From Deltaproteobacteria bacterium (lineage in GTDB: Bacteria; Desulfobacterota; Binatia; HRBIN30; JACQVA1), in the NCBI GenBank assembly GCA_016178705.1, contig JACOST010000003.1, forward strand, positions 1 to 64,000: a DNA stretch of 64,000 nucleotides, written 5' to 3'. Both the position numbers and the translations under genes were made by a program. The first letter of the stretch is position 1. Every line of letters begins with the position of its first letter. A model generated the notes under the pieces. That model was not told the DNA's origin. It did not search any database and worked only from the letters and a program-made list of their open reading frames with translations. Below, one piece after another: positions 25,586-35,227 of this stretch.

Positions 25586-26494
25586 ATGTCGACGAAGTTC
25601 ACGGTTCGCTTTTGGGGAGTTCGCGGCAGCATCGCGACCGGCGGCCCCCAATACGCCGAGGTCGGCGGTAACACCACCTGTGTCGAGGTACGGGCGGGTA
25701 ACGAACTGATCATCCTCGATGCCGGGACCGGATTGTTCCCGCTTGGACAGACTCTAACCGGCGCGGTGCGGGCGAGCTTCCTGTTCAGCCACTTCCACTG
25801 GGATCACATCCAAGGTTTGCCCCTGTTCCGGCCGGCCTACCAGGCGGGTAACGAATTCACCCTCTTCGGCCAAGCTGCCGACGCGGCGGAGCTGGAAGGT
25901 GTGTTCGTCCGCCAGATGCAACCGCCCAATTTTCCCGTGCCGATGCACGCGCTGGGCGCCCAGTTTGCGTTCAAGGCGTTGGCCGCCGGCGATGAGTTCC
26001 ACATTGGTCCCGCGCGCATCCGCACCACCCTGCTGCATCATCCGCAATCGTGCCTTGGCTACCGGATCAGCGTCGGCGCCTTCAGCGTCGTGTTCGCCAC
26101 CGACACCGAGCCGCGCGAAGCCGGCGCGTTCGACCCGGCCGTGCTCGACCTCGCACGCGACGCTGACTTGCTCATTCACGATGGCCAGTACACCACCGAT
26201 GAGTACAACGGACATCGCGGGCCGTGCCGCAAGGGCTGGGGACATTCGACGTACGAAGTCGCCTGCCGCGTCGCGCGCTGGGCCGGGGTGAAGCAGCTTG
26301 CTCTTTTCCACCACGACCCCGGCCACGACGACGCGTTCGTCGAGCAGATCGGCGAGGCCGCCTGCGAACTGTTTCCCAACACGATCATCGCGCGGGAGGG
26401 AACGACCCTGGACGTGACCCACCTCGACGCTGGCTACGCCGAGGAGTCGCGAACCAGCCGCCGCATTCCCCAAGCGCTGGCGTCGGTCGGCTGA
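25586..26494 (+). CDS. MBL-fold metallo-hydrolase
   Basis: A 302-aa metallo-beta-lactamase-fold enzyme of the PhnP/cyclic-phosphodiesterase-like group. It starts VRFWGVRGSIATGGPQY, then GGNTTCVEV, ILDAGTGLFPLG, the metal motif FSHFHWDHIQGLPLF (HxHxDH), HHPQSCLGYRI, FATDTEP and ADLLIHDGQYT. A final His is in LFHHDPGHDD. This pattern suggests a phosphodiesterase acting on cyclic nucleotides or phosphonates; many homologs are fused to or sit by signalling genes. ATG 25586 is preferred because the family begins there and GGGAGA lies upstream; the longer frame from 25484 is spurious. Cytoplasmic. Confidence 0.88.
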   Translation: MSTKFTVRFWGVRGSIATGGPQYAEVGGNTTCVEVRAGNELIILDAGTGLFPLGQTLTGAVRASFLFSHFHWDHIQGLPLFRPAYQAGNEFTLFGQAADAAELEGVFVRQMQPPNFPVPMHALGAQFAFKALAAGDEFHIGPARIRTTLLHHPQSCLGYRISVGAFSVVFATDTEPREAGAFDPAVLDLARDADLLIHDGQYTTDEYNGHRGPCRKGWGHSTYEVACRVARWAGVKQLALFHHDPGHDDAFVEQIGEAACELFPNTIIAREGTTLDVTHLDAGYAEESRTSRRIPQALASVG

Positions 26495-26522
26495 CGTTGA
26501 TGGCACTCATCGAGGAACACCA

Positions 26523-26657
26523 ATGACGTGGCAACAAGCTGACTTCGTGGCTGCGGCGATCGAGATCGCGACCATGGCGATAATCGTCTCAGGCACCACA
26601 TCAATTGTGCTGCGAAGCCTCGTGGGCTTGCGACGACGCTCGCAAAAATCGAAGTAG
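26523..26657 (+). CDS. Possible 44-aa single-span membrane protein
   Basis: An open frame from ATG 26523 to TAG 26657, with GAGG upstream, 28 nt after the MBL gene. It encodes one hydrophobic span (residues 8-33, with IEIATMAIIVSG) and a basic end (RRRSQKSK). The opening resembles DUF1622-type membrane proteins but is far shorter, so it may be a truncated relic. Protein-level conservation cannot be judged from here. Confidence 0.3.
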   Translation: MTWQQADFVAAAIEIATMAIIVSGTTSIVLRSLVGLRRRSQKSK

Positions 26658-26714
26658 CTACCGATCGCGTGGCGGGCTTGAAACTCGCCGCGGACCCGCA
26701 TATGGCTTGGCGCC

Positions 26715-27596
<882 letters not shown>

Positions 27597-27656
27597 TGCT
27601 CGGTGATGCAGCCGAGATTCCCTCTCCCAGAGGGAGCTTTGTGCGAAGAGGTTGCC

Positions 27657-27786
27657 CCCTCGATACGCCGCCCTTCGATACGAAGCCTTCGGCTTCTACT
27701 CAGTGCGACTACTCGGGGAAACGGGGCTTTTGGACAACCCAACGTCCGTCTGCCCGAGTAGATCGCGAAGCGATCGTATCGAGGGC
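27657..27786. repeat. Dispersed element copy C, core deleted
   Basis: A 130-bp copy in the same orientation as copy B, with ends CCCTCGATACG and CGTATCGAGGG and both end hairpins (GAAGCCTTCGGCTTC, GATCGCGAAGCGATC). The central block of about 130 bp found in A and B is absent. It fills most of the 27597-27885 gap between convergent genes. Confidence 0.8.
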
Positions 27787-27885
27787 CTACTTGTTCAAAG
27801 CTCTCCAGGCCGGTGGCGGAACGGACGCTCGATCGACATGCGGCGACACGCCCCCGCGAGACACCACACTAGAGAATTGATCGGG

Positions 27886-29583
27886 TCAGTCGTTCATGCG
27901 GTACGCGCCCTTCAGCGCGTACACGTGCTCCGTCCACACATGCTGGTAGCGGGTCGCGTCGACCGCCGGTTTGCGAATCATCCGCAGGCAATGCGCCATC
28001 TGCGCCGGCGTCGCCGACGGCTTGCTGTAGAGTTGCAGCGCGTAGCGTGAGTAGTCGCGCACGAAGACGTCGAAGATCTGATCCACCAGCGCATCGTCGA
28101 TGGCATAGATGCGGGCGTTCTCCAGCACCAATTGGGCGTAGACGATCAACGCGAAGATCTCCCCGATCGCGAACAGAAAATCAATGTCGCGGCTCTGCTC
28201 CTGATCCGGCGGTGCGTGTGTCAGCAACTCTTTGAAGACTTCGATCTGCTCGCGCAGCAGCGTGACGTTGGGCAACGCGTAACGCTCGAAGGCGGCGTTG
28301 TAGTCGTGGAAGCGCACGCTGCCCAATCCCCGCGTCGGTCCCTGGTCGAACAAGAAGCCGTCGTTGGCCGCATCGCTGCGCTTCGGCACCTCGGGATACT
28401 CGGCCGGGTTGAGGAAGTAGTTCGGCATGAACTTGAGAATGAGGGCGACATTGACGTGCACGGTTCCTTCGAGCTTTGGGAGCCCACGGATGTCACGCGC
28501 CGCCATCTCGAAGTACGTGTCCTTCTCGAATCCCTTGGCAGCGATCACGTCCCACAGATGATTGATCACGTCCTCGCCCTGCGTCGTCACCTTCATCTTC
28601 ACCACCGGATTGTAGAGCAGGTAGCGGCGATCCTGCGCTGAGGCCGAGCGCATGTAGTCGGCGGCGCGCAGCGCGACGAGCTTCATCGCGACCAGGCGCG
28701 CATACGCATCGGTGAAGTTCTGGCGCACGTGCGGGAAGTCGGTGACCGACATGTTGTAGAGCCGGCGGGCGGCGGCATGATCGATGGCTTCGTAGAACGC
28801 ATGGGTACAGATGCCGATCGAAGCCCAGCCGAGGTTGAACTTGCCGATGTTGACGGTGTTGAGCGACGCGTTCCACGCCTCGTCGCCCTTGGAGAGAATG
28901 TCGCCCTCGCTGATCGGATAGTCGTGCAGCGCGTACTCGGAGACGTACGACTGGCTGTTCACGACGTTCTGGACGCACTCGTACTGCGGATGCTGCGAAT
29001 CGACCGCGAAGAAGACGTAGAGGTCGGAGTCGGCGATCTTGCCGAACGTGGAGACCATCGCCGCCGCGTTGCCGTTGCCGATGTAGTACTTGCGCCCGCT
29101 AGCCGTGTAGGTACCTTCGCCACACGGCACCAATTTCATTTCGGAGGAATACAGATCGGCACCGTGAGCCTTCTCCGAGAGACCGAACGCGAAGATCCCT
29201 CCCTCGCGCAATAGCTGGGCGGCTTTGCGTTTGAGCGCTTCGTTCTTGCTCATCCAGATCGGTCCGAGACCGAGGATCGACACTTGCCACGTGTACCAAT
29301 ACGCGAGTCCATAGAAGCCAAGGATCTCGTTGAACTCGCAGATGCGCCACGTGTCCCAGCGCGCGTCGGCGTCGCCGTAATCGGCCGGCGTCAGCAGGGT
29401 CGCGAAGATTTTTTCCTGCTTCACGAACTCCAGAAAGTCGGCGTACCAGACCCGCTCGCAGTCGTCGTGCTTGAGCTGCCGCTTGCCCTTGCGCTCGAAG
29501 AAGTCGATGGTCTTGCGCATGATCGCGCGCGAGCGGTCATCCGGATACTCGCGATCGTGGTGTTTCGGGTTCAACAAGATCAT
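27886..29583 (-). CDS. Acyl-CoA dehydrogenase
   Basis: A 565-aa ACAD-fold enzyme, longer than the usual 380-aa enzymes. Features: N-terminal helices (KTIDFFERKGKRQLKHDD), FAD-binding FAFGLSEKAHGADLYSSEM, KYYIGNGNAAAMVSTFGK, VNIGKFNLGWASIGICTHAF, and a C-terminal helical extension of about 150 residues. The GGSQG-like motif typical of short-chain enzymes is replaced by KLEGTVHVNVALI. This variant is seen in acyl-CoA dehydrogenases of actinobacteria and related soil lineages acting on unknown or bulky acyl-CoAs. GAAGGAG precedes the ATG. Divergent from the big regulator at 29710 across about 125 bp, which could control it. Confidence 0.88.
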   Translation of the reverse strand: MILLNPKHHDREYPDDRSRAIMRKTIDFFERKGKRQLKHDDCERVWYADFLEFVKQEKIFATLLTPADYGDADARWDTWRICEFNEILGFYGLAYWYTWQVSILGLGPIWMSKNEALKRKAAQLLREGGIFAFGLSEKAHGADLYSSEMKLVPCGEGTYTASGRKYYIGNGNAAAMVSTFGKIADSDLYVFFAVDSQHPQYECVQNVVNSQSYVSEYALHDYPISEGDILSKGDEAWNASLNTVNIGKFNLGWASIGICTHAFYEAIDHAAARRLYNMSVTDFPHVRQNFTDAYARLVAMKLVALRAADYMRSASAQDRRYLLYNPVVKMKVTTQGEDVINHLWDVIAAKGFEKDTYFEMAARDIRGLPKLEGTVHVNVALILKFMPNYFLNPAEYPEVPKRSDAANDGFLFDQGPTRGLGSVRFHDYNAAFERYALPNVTLLREQIEVFKELLTHAPPDQEQSRDIDFLFAIGEIFALIVYAQLVLENARIYAIDDALVDQIFDVFVRDYSRYALQLYSKPSATPAQMAHCLRMIRKPAVDATRYQHVWTEHVYALKGAYRMND

Positions 29584-29709
29584 GGCGGGCTCCTTCGCGG
29601 GCTGACAGCTCTGCCGCTGGGTCTATACCCGCGGCGCGCAGCGGTCCAGGTTGAGTGTGCTTTGCTCGCCGCTTGGCAAAGAACGGCACGTTTGCGGTAT
29701 GAGGGCGGC

Positions 29710-32700
29710 GTGCGGTCGGCCAGCAGCGTGCGCTTCGGATGCTTTCGTCTCGATCTTGCCAATGAGTGCTTGTGGCGGGACGGGGACTCGATCGCGTTGA
29801 CGCCCAAAGCCTTCGCGGTCTTGGCGCTCCTCGCGGATCATCCGGATCAGTTGGTCACCAAGAACGAGCTGCTCGATCGTGTGTGGCCGAACACGTTCGT
29901 GTCGGAAGCGGTGCTCAAGGTCATCATCTCTGAGCTCAGGAAAGTTCTCGGTGATGACGCGAGAGAGCCGCGCTTCATCGCGACGGCGCACCGGCGCGGC
30001 TATCGCTTCGTCGCCACGGTCGAGGCGGACTCATCCGCGCCGCTCGCAACGACGCCGACACCTTCGTCGCTGCGTCTAGTCGGGCGCGATGACGAGATGA
30101 AGCGTCTCAACGAGACGTACGCGCGCGCCTGCGGCGGCGAACGGCAGATGGTATTCATCACCGGCGAAGGCGGGATCGGCAAAAGCGCGCTCGTGGATGC
30201 GTTTGAGGCGACGCTGCCGAGCGCGGGTGTGCAGCGGGTGCGCGGCCAATGCCTCGAACATCACGGCAGCGGCGAAGCGTACTTGCCGATTCTCGAAGCT
30301 GTGGCGCAACTCTGCCGCGGGGAACAGGGTCCCAACGTCATCGAGTTGCTACGGCGCCACGCGCCGAGTTGGTTGGCACAACTGCCCTGGTTGCTCGACG
30401 AGAAGGATCGCGTGACCGCGCCGGGCTACATCGCCACGAACTCGCGCGAAAGTATGCAGCGCGAAATGGCGGACGCGCTGGAAGTCTACACCACGGCGCA
30501 GCCGCTGGTATTGATTCTGGAGGACCTGCACTGGAGCGACGCGTCGACAGTCGATCTGCTGTCGCGCGTCGCGCACCGGCGCGCGCCCGCTCGGCTGCTC
30601 ATCGTGGCGACGTTCCGGCCCGTCGATCTCATCCTCAGCCAGCATCCGTTGAAAGCGCTCAAGCAACGACTCGACCAGCAACACCTGTGCACGGAACTGC
30701 GCTTGCCCTATCTGGGCGCGGCCGACGTGGGACGCTACATCGAAGTGCGCCTGCCGGGTCGCGCCGTTCCGGATGGGCTCGTGGACACCATTGTCGAGCG
30801 CACCGGCGGCAACGCGCTCTTCGTCGTCAATCTGGTGGACGACCTTCTCGCGCGAGGCTGGTTGGTTGCCGATGCGCAGGCGCTGCGCTTGAGCGTGCCG
30901 CTGGAACGCATCCACGCCGAGGTGCCTGAGGGTGTGCGGCAGATGATCGATGCGCAGATCGATCGTCTACCGGCACCCCACGCGGCGCAATTCGAAGCCG
31001 CCAGCGTCGTGGGCGAGGAGTTCTCGACGGCTGCCGTCGCCGCGGCGGTCGGGCAACCGTTGGCAGAGGTCGAGCGGTTCTGCGAACTGCTGCAGCAGCA
31101 GTCGCCGTACCTGCACACGCTCGGCGTCACCACCGTCGACACGGGAGAGGTGTGCGGACGGTATCGCTTTTCGCACGCGCTGTACCGCGACGTATTCTAC
31201 CAGCGCATTGGCGGCTCACGTCGCGTCGTGTTGCACCGGCGGATCGGCGACTGGCTCGAAGCGCAGCATGGAAGCCCCGCGGAACTGGCGCGGCACTTCG
31301 TCGCAGCAGTCGACTCCGGCTGCGCTGATAAGGCGGTGAACTACTCGCGCCGCGCGGCCGAGCGTGCGGTCGAGTTGTTCGCCTATGCGGAGGCGGCCGG
31401 TCACTACCAGACGGCGCTGGATGTTCTCGCGTCGGCCGATGCCGGCGCATCTCATCGCGAGGAAGCCTGTCGCCTGCGCATCGCGCTCGGCGAAAGCCTC
31501 GAGCGCAACGGCACCGTCGCGCTCGCCGGGGAGGCTTTCACGCGCGCGGCCGAGTTGGCGCGCGAGATCGATTCGTCCGAGTTGTTCGCCAAAGCGGCGC
31601 TGGGTCGCGGGCGCGGTCATCATCCCGTCAGCGCCGTGGACCCCGATCTCGTCGCGCTGCTTGAAGAGGCGCTGCAGCGCATCGGACCGCAGCCCGGCGC
31701 CCTGCGCGCCTGCTTGCTGGCCCGGCTCGACACAGCCTTGTCGCCGATCCCCGGTGCGCATGAACGGCGCGAGCCGATGGCGCGCGAGGCCTTGGCCTAT
31801 GCGCGTCAGAGCGACGATCCGGAAACACTGTTGTTGGTGCTCCAGTACACGCGCTGGGCTTTCAACGGGCGCGAGTCGCCGGAAGAATTGCGCGAGTCGG
31901 CTGAGCGCTTGGGCCGACTCGCGGCAGCGGTGCCGAATAGCGAGCAGGCGCTCCAGTTCTTGCTGCTGCGCCTCACCCAACTCCATGAGCTCGGCGATAC
32001 TGCCACTGCTTCCGCCAACCTCACGCGCCTCCGCGAATCAGCCGACGCCGCGGGGATCGTGTGGTTTCAGTGGTTCGCGCAGCGCCTGGTCGCGTATCGC
32101 GCACTGGAAGAAGGGCGCTTCGCCGACGCCGAGCGGTGTATGGAGGAAGCGCTGACCCTCGGCCAGCGGAGCGATCATCCCAACGTGCTGCCGGTCTACG
32201 GGGCGCAACGCATCTGCCTGCACTTGCAACGCGGCTGGTTCGCCGAGATCGAGCCGCAGTTGACGGCGATGAGCAAGCGCCGGCCCGAGCAGTTCACGAC
32301 GCGCGCCGCGCTGGCGTACGCACGCGCGCAACTCGGCGACGCGGCGGGAGCGCGGCGCGAGTTCGAAGCATTGGTCGCCGATGACTTCGCCCACATTCCG
32401 CGCGACTCATTGTGGCTGATGGTGCTCGCTCGTCTAACAGAAGTGTGCGTCGAACTCCGTGACGCACCGCGCGCCAGCACGTTGCACGAACTCTTCGCAC
32501 CATACGCCGAGCGCGTGATCGGCGCCGGCGCGGGCTTCGCTTCGGTCGGGCACGGCAGCCGCTACCTGGCGCTGCTGGCGCACACCTGCGGCCGCTGGGA
32601 TGAAGCGGCGGCGCAGTTCGCGCGCGCCATCGAAATACACGAGCGCATGGGCGCACAGCCGTGGCTCGCGCAAGGCCTGTACGAGTACGGCCGCCTGCTG

Positions 32701-32838
32701 CGCGAACAGCCTCTCAAGGGTACGGCGCGCGCCGCGGCGCGGCGGCGCGCCGCAACGCTGTTGAGCCGCGCCCACGAGCTGGCAGCGCAGCTCGACATGC
32801 GCGGGCTTGACGCCGCCCTGCGGCGGCTCAACGCGTGA
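29710..32838 (+). CDS. Winged-helix / AAA ATPase / TPR transcriptional regulator
   Basis: A 1042-aa regulator. Residues 1-100 are an OmpR/PhoB-type winged helix (FGCFRLDLANECLWRDG, ALTPKAFAVLALLADHP, VSEAVLKVIISELRKVLGDD, FIATAHRRGYRFVA). Residues about 120-400 hold a STAND-type AAA ATPase: Walker A GEGGIGKSALV near 152, Walker B LVLILEDLHWSD near 266. The rest is alpha-helical TPR-like repeats. Start GTG 29710 follows GAGGG and lies right where the winged-helix domain begins; the upstream in-frame region to 29284 overlaps the divergent gene and is not conserved. It probably senses a signal through the TPR part. Divergent to the acyl-CoA dehydrogenase. Confidence 0.88.
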   Translation: MRSASSVRFGCFRLDLANECLWRDGDSIALTPKAFAVLALLADHPDQLVTKNELLDRVWPNTFVSEAVLKVIISELRKVLGDDAREPRFIATAHRRGYRFVATVEADSSAPLATTPTPSSLRLVGRDDEMKRLNETYARACGGERQMVFITGEGGIGKSALVDAFEATLPSAGVQRVRGQCLEHHGSGEAYLPILEAVAQLCRGEQGPNVIELLRRHAPSWLAQLPWLLDEKDRVTAPGYIATNSRESMQREMADALEVYTTAQPLVLILEDLHWSDASTVDLLSRVAHRRAPARLLIVATFRPVDLILSQHPLKALKQRLDQQHLCTELRLPYLGAADVGRYIEVRLPGRAVPDGLVDTIVERTGGNALFVVNLVDDLLARGWLVADAQALRLSVPLERIHAEVPEGVRQMIDAQIDRLPAPHAAQFEAASVVGEEFSTAAVAAAVGQPLAEVERFCELLQQQSPYLHTLGVTTVDTGEVCGRYRFSHALYRDVFYQRIGGSRRVVLHRRIGDWLEAQHGSPAELARHFVAAVDSGCADKAVNYSRRAAERAVELFAYAEAAGHYQTALDVLASADAGASHREEACRLRIALGESLERNGTVALAGEAFTRAAELAREIDSSELFAKAALGRGRGHHPVSAVDPDLVALLEEALQRIGPQPGALRACLLARLDTALSPIPGAHERREPMAREALAYARQSDDPETLLLVLQYTRWAFNGRESPEELRESAERLGRLAAAVPNSEQALQFLLLRLTQLHELGDTATASANLTRLRESADAAGIVWFQWFAQRLVAYRALEEGRFADAERCMEEALTLGQRSDHPNVLPVYGAQRICLHLQRGWFAEIEPQLTAMSKRRPEQFTTRAALAYARAQLGDAAGARREFEALVADDFAHIPRDSLWLMVLARLTEVCVELRDAPRASTLHELFAPYAERVIGAGAGFASVGHGSRYLALLAHTCGRWDEAAAQFARAIEIHERMGAQPWLAQGLYEYGRLLREQPLKGTARAAARRRAATLLSRAHELAAQLDMRGLDAALRRLNA

Positions 32839-32904
32839 CGCGCCGCCGCACAGCCATGACCGCGAGGCCGCGGTGAGCAGTTGGGCCGCGGAAGGAGCCG
32901 CGGT

Positions 32905-33149
32905 TCACCCGCAATTTGGCGTATCTTGTGCGCTGTTGTAGCCGGTCCCAGGGCAGGAGGAGTCGTTGCGGGCGCAATTGTTGAACGTGGGTTCGTTGCC
33001 GATCTCGTCCAACTTGGCGACCGCGTGATCTTTCATTTGGATCGCCTGCAGCCGTTTCTTCCCCTTGAGACCTTGATTTCCTCGTTCATGAAACTGATGA
33101 AGCAGCGCTGGCTCTCGTGTTCGCACCAGGCACCGTTGCAATCGAAATC
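32905..33149 (-). pseudogene. Frameshifted duplicate of a Cys-rich C-terminal domain
   Basis: The minus strand first reads DFDCNGAWCEHESQRCFISF and continues to NEEIKVS. After a frameshift it reads KKRLQAIQMKDHAVAKLDEI, then NCARNDSSCPGTGYNSA and PNCG with a stop at 32905. The intact neighbour (33313-34203) ends FFDCNQGWCDYESESCFINN, then RARAAAVIRQDAISNDL, MCAGNGSFCPGTGFDN, SAPNC. Spacing of the Cys matches. So this is a decayed second copy of that domain; no start codon or signal peptide is attached. Together with a GC hairpin at 33187-33214 it explains most of the 32839-33312 gap. Confidence 0.6.
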
Positions 33150-33312
33150 CCGCCGGCGACGGCCTTCTCCAACTTGTTCGCGAACCGGCGGCGCTGCGAA
33201 CTCGCAGCGCCGCCGGGCGCGAGCAGCTGGCGGAGTTACTGGCGCTCGTCGACGACGCCTCCGCCGCTGCCCTGCCCCTGTCTGTCCGTGGCCCGCAGGA
33301 GGCTTTGCCGCT

Positions 33313-34203
33313 CTAGCAGTTCGGTGCGGAGCAACACGGCGCGTTTATACTTTCGTTGTCGAAGCCCGTACCGGGGCAGAACGACCCGTTACCAGCGCAC
33401 ATGTTGCCGACTAGGTCGTTGGAGATGGCGTCCTGTCTTATGACTGCCGCTGCTCGCGCTCGTTTCGCCGCGATCAGCGTTTTCTTTGACTTGGAGTCGC
33501 GAATTATCTCGTCCAGGTTATTGATGAAGCACGACTCCGACTCGTAGTCGCACCATCCTTGGTTGCAATCGAAGAATGGCACCGGCGTCGGTTTAGGCGG
33601 CGGACCGAGACCCGTCCCGCTGCCGGTGGCGCTCCCGACACCGTTGACCGAGACAGTGCCGACGACGTGTCTGCCGCTATTCTCATCGGCGCCGCGCCAC
33701 TCGCCGTCGAAGAAGATCCATCCGGTTACAATCTGCTCGCCGTTGTCGGTTTCGGCGATGCGGTAGATCCCACCCTGGTTCTCGATTGCCGGCTGCGTGG
33801 AGAACGCCTGCGTGCTGCTTCCGGCGGTGACGCTGCCCGCGACGCTGTCGCCGCTCAACTGCGCGCCAAGCTGACCGCCTTTCTCCCCGTTCAACTGAAT
33901 CGCCGCGCCGGTTTGCGTGCCGAGGAACCACTCGGAGATTGCGTTGCCATCGCACACGTAGGCGACGGCGACGTGCCCGTTGGTGACAACGGCGATCAGC
34001 GCATCGGTGCCGCTGACTTTCCCCACGTAGGTTGTCTTCGCCTGCGGCGCCGGATCGGCGTCCGGCTGCGGAATGGTGGCGCGCAGCGATTCGGGGGTGC
34101 TTGTGCTGTTGCTGCTGTCATCTCCCCCGCAACCTGCCAGCAACGGCAGTAGGGCTAAGCTCATCAGCCCGCGGGTCAATACTCGTCTCGTCCAGTTGCT
34201 CAT
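33313..34203 (-). CDS. Lipoprotein with Cys-rich C-terminal domain
   Basis: A 296-aa predicted lipoprotein. Lipobox LLAGC is near residue 25 with Gly-Gly-Asp-Asp after the Cys. A middle beta-rich domain (residues about 50-180: TYVGKVSGTDALIAVVTNGH, VAVAYVCDGNAISEWFLG, LSGDSVAGSVTAG) is followed by a Gly/Pro linker and a C-terminal domain with eight Cys in paired spacing (CNQGWCDYESESC, MCAGNGSFC, CCSAPNC). The Cys-rich domain has a decayed duplicate next door. AAGGGAGA lies upstream of ATG 34203. It is likely on the outer or inner membrane facing the periplasm; function unknown. Confidence 0.75.
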   Translation of the reverse strand: MSNWTRRVLTRGLMSLALLPLLAGCGGDDSSNSTSTPESLRATIPQPDADPAPQAKTTYVGKVSGTDALIAVVTNGHVAVAYVCDGNAISEWFLGTQTGAAIQLNGEKGGQLGAQLSGDSVAGSVTAGSSTQAFSTQPAIENQGGIYRIAETDNGEQIVTGWIFFDGEWRGADENSGRHVVGTVSVNGVGSATGSGTGLGPPPKPTPVPFFDCNQGWCDYESESCFINNLDEIIRDSKSKKTLIAAKRARAAAVIRQDAISNDLVGNMCAGNGSFCPGTGFDNESINAPCCSAPNC

Positions 34204-34334
34204 GTCGTCTCCCTTTCTGTGCGCAAATGTGGTGTGGCTTGTCGTAGCGATCGTGCACGAAACGTCCGGCGGCGGTCGCGGCGTGCTCGGCATCCGCGTT
34301 CCGCGCGCGAAACACTGCGCCCTGCGGCCCGCCT

Positions 34335-35204
34335 TCATTGCGGCTCCGGTTCCCCGAAGAGGAAATCGTCCATCACCGCGACGTCCACCCCGGGGCCCTC
34401 ATTGGGGCCGAGGGCCGACGTGCCGTAGATGATGTGCACCCGCGCCACCACCGCGGTTGGAAACGCGACGCCCAAGAACGACAGACCACCGTTGCTCGGG
34501 GGAACGCGAAAGCGCCCGAGCGAACGATCGTTCCGGTCGAAGTACTCGAACGAACTGCTGCCGCCGTCGACGTCGGTGTAGACCGCACCGAAACCACGCA
34601 CCACAGCGGGTGTCTGCGTCCCGGCCACGAAGAACGTCAGGTTGACGATGTTGCTGCCGATCGGTGAGAACAGTCGCTCGGCGCTGTAGGTCTTGAAGGT
34701 GCTCGTATAGGCTGGATTGATGTTGCCGAAACGCACGGCGGCTCCCGAGGGATTGTCGCTGTCGGCACTGACTTGCACGCCGGTTCCCGGGGTGTTGAGG
34801 ACGGCGCCGCGGGCGCGCGGCGCCACAGTGTCGTTGAAGAAATCCGGCGGGAGAAAGTTGGGAGCGGCTTGCGCATCGGGCACCGCGTCCCAGTTGAGCT
34901 CGCGCCGACCGGAAGGTTGCTGCCCCGGCACGCCGGCATTGTCGGGGTCGCCTAGTAAGGCCCGGAACTGACGGACCCCCGCGCTGATGTCGCCGGAGGT
35001 GGAGACCACCACCGGCGCCGTAGCGGCGGGCGTGCCGTCACTGCCGCCGCAGGCCACCAGGCACTGGATCATCAGCACTCCTACCAGCGCGGTTACCCAG
35101 GTCGTGCGTGGCCTGATGCAGATCGTTGAGTGCGGCCGTCGAACCGTCGTCGACATTGGCAGCTTCACTTCCTCTCGAACTGGTGACGTGATTCTCGCTG
35201 TCAT
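34335..35204 (-). CDS. Predicted lipoprotein, unknown function
   Basis: A 289-aa lipoprotein: basic N-terminus, hydrophobic stretch, and lipobox LVACGG near residue 52. The mature C-terminal half (NIVNLTFFVAGTQTPAVVRG, FGAVYTDVDGGSSSFEYFD, GRFRVPPSNGGLSFLGVAFP, VARVHIIYG, DVAVMDDFLFGEP) looks like a jelly-roll or carbohydrate-binding-type sandwich as in several secreted bacterial proteins. The AAAGGAGGA site just before ATG 35204 settles the start. It lies in a minus-strand run of three secreted-protein genes (33313 to 37015). Ligand unknown. Confidence 0.7.
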   Translation of the reverse strand: MTARITSPVREEVKLPMSTTVRRPHSTICIRPRTTWVTALVGVLMIQCLVACGGSDGTPAATAPVVVSTSGDISAGVRQFRALLGDPDNAGVPGQQPSGRRELNWDAVPDAQAAPNFLPPDFFNDTVAPRARGAVLNTPGTGVQVSADSDNPSGAAVRFGNINPAYTSTFKTYSAERLFSPIGSNIVNLTFFVAGTQTPAVVRGFGAVYTDVDGGSSSFEYFDRNDRSLGRFRVPPSNGGLSFLGVAFPTAVVARVHIIYGTSALGPNEGPGVDVAVMDDFLFGEPEPQ

Positions 35205-35227
35205 CGAATCCTCCTTTCCGGTTCAAA

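Noticed and set aside
33187-33214. 12-bp GC hairpin as a riboswitch or terminator
   Set aside because: Stem is strong, but there is no U tract and it lies upstream (in minus-strand terms) of a pseudogene fragment; no role can be assigned.
32881-33414. 177-aa plus-strand frame after the winged-helix regulator
   Set aside because: It is antisense to the frameshifted Cys-domain copy and the lipoprotein end; composition is Arg/Ala noise.
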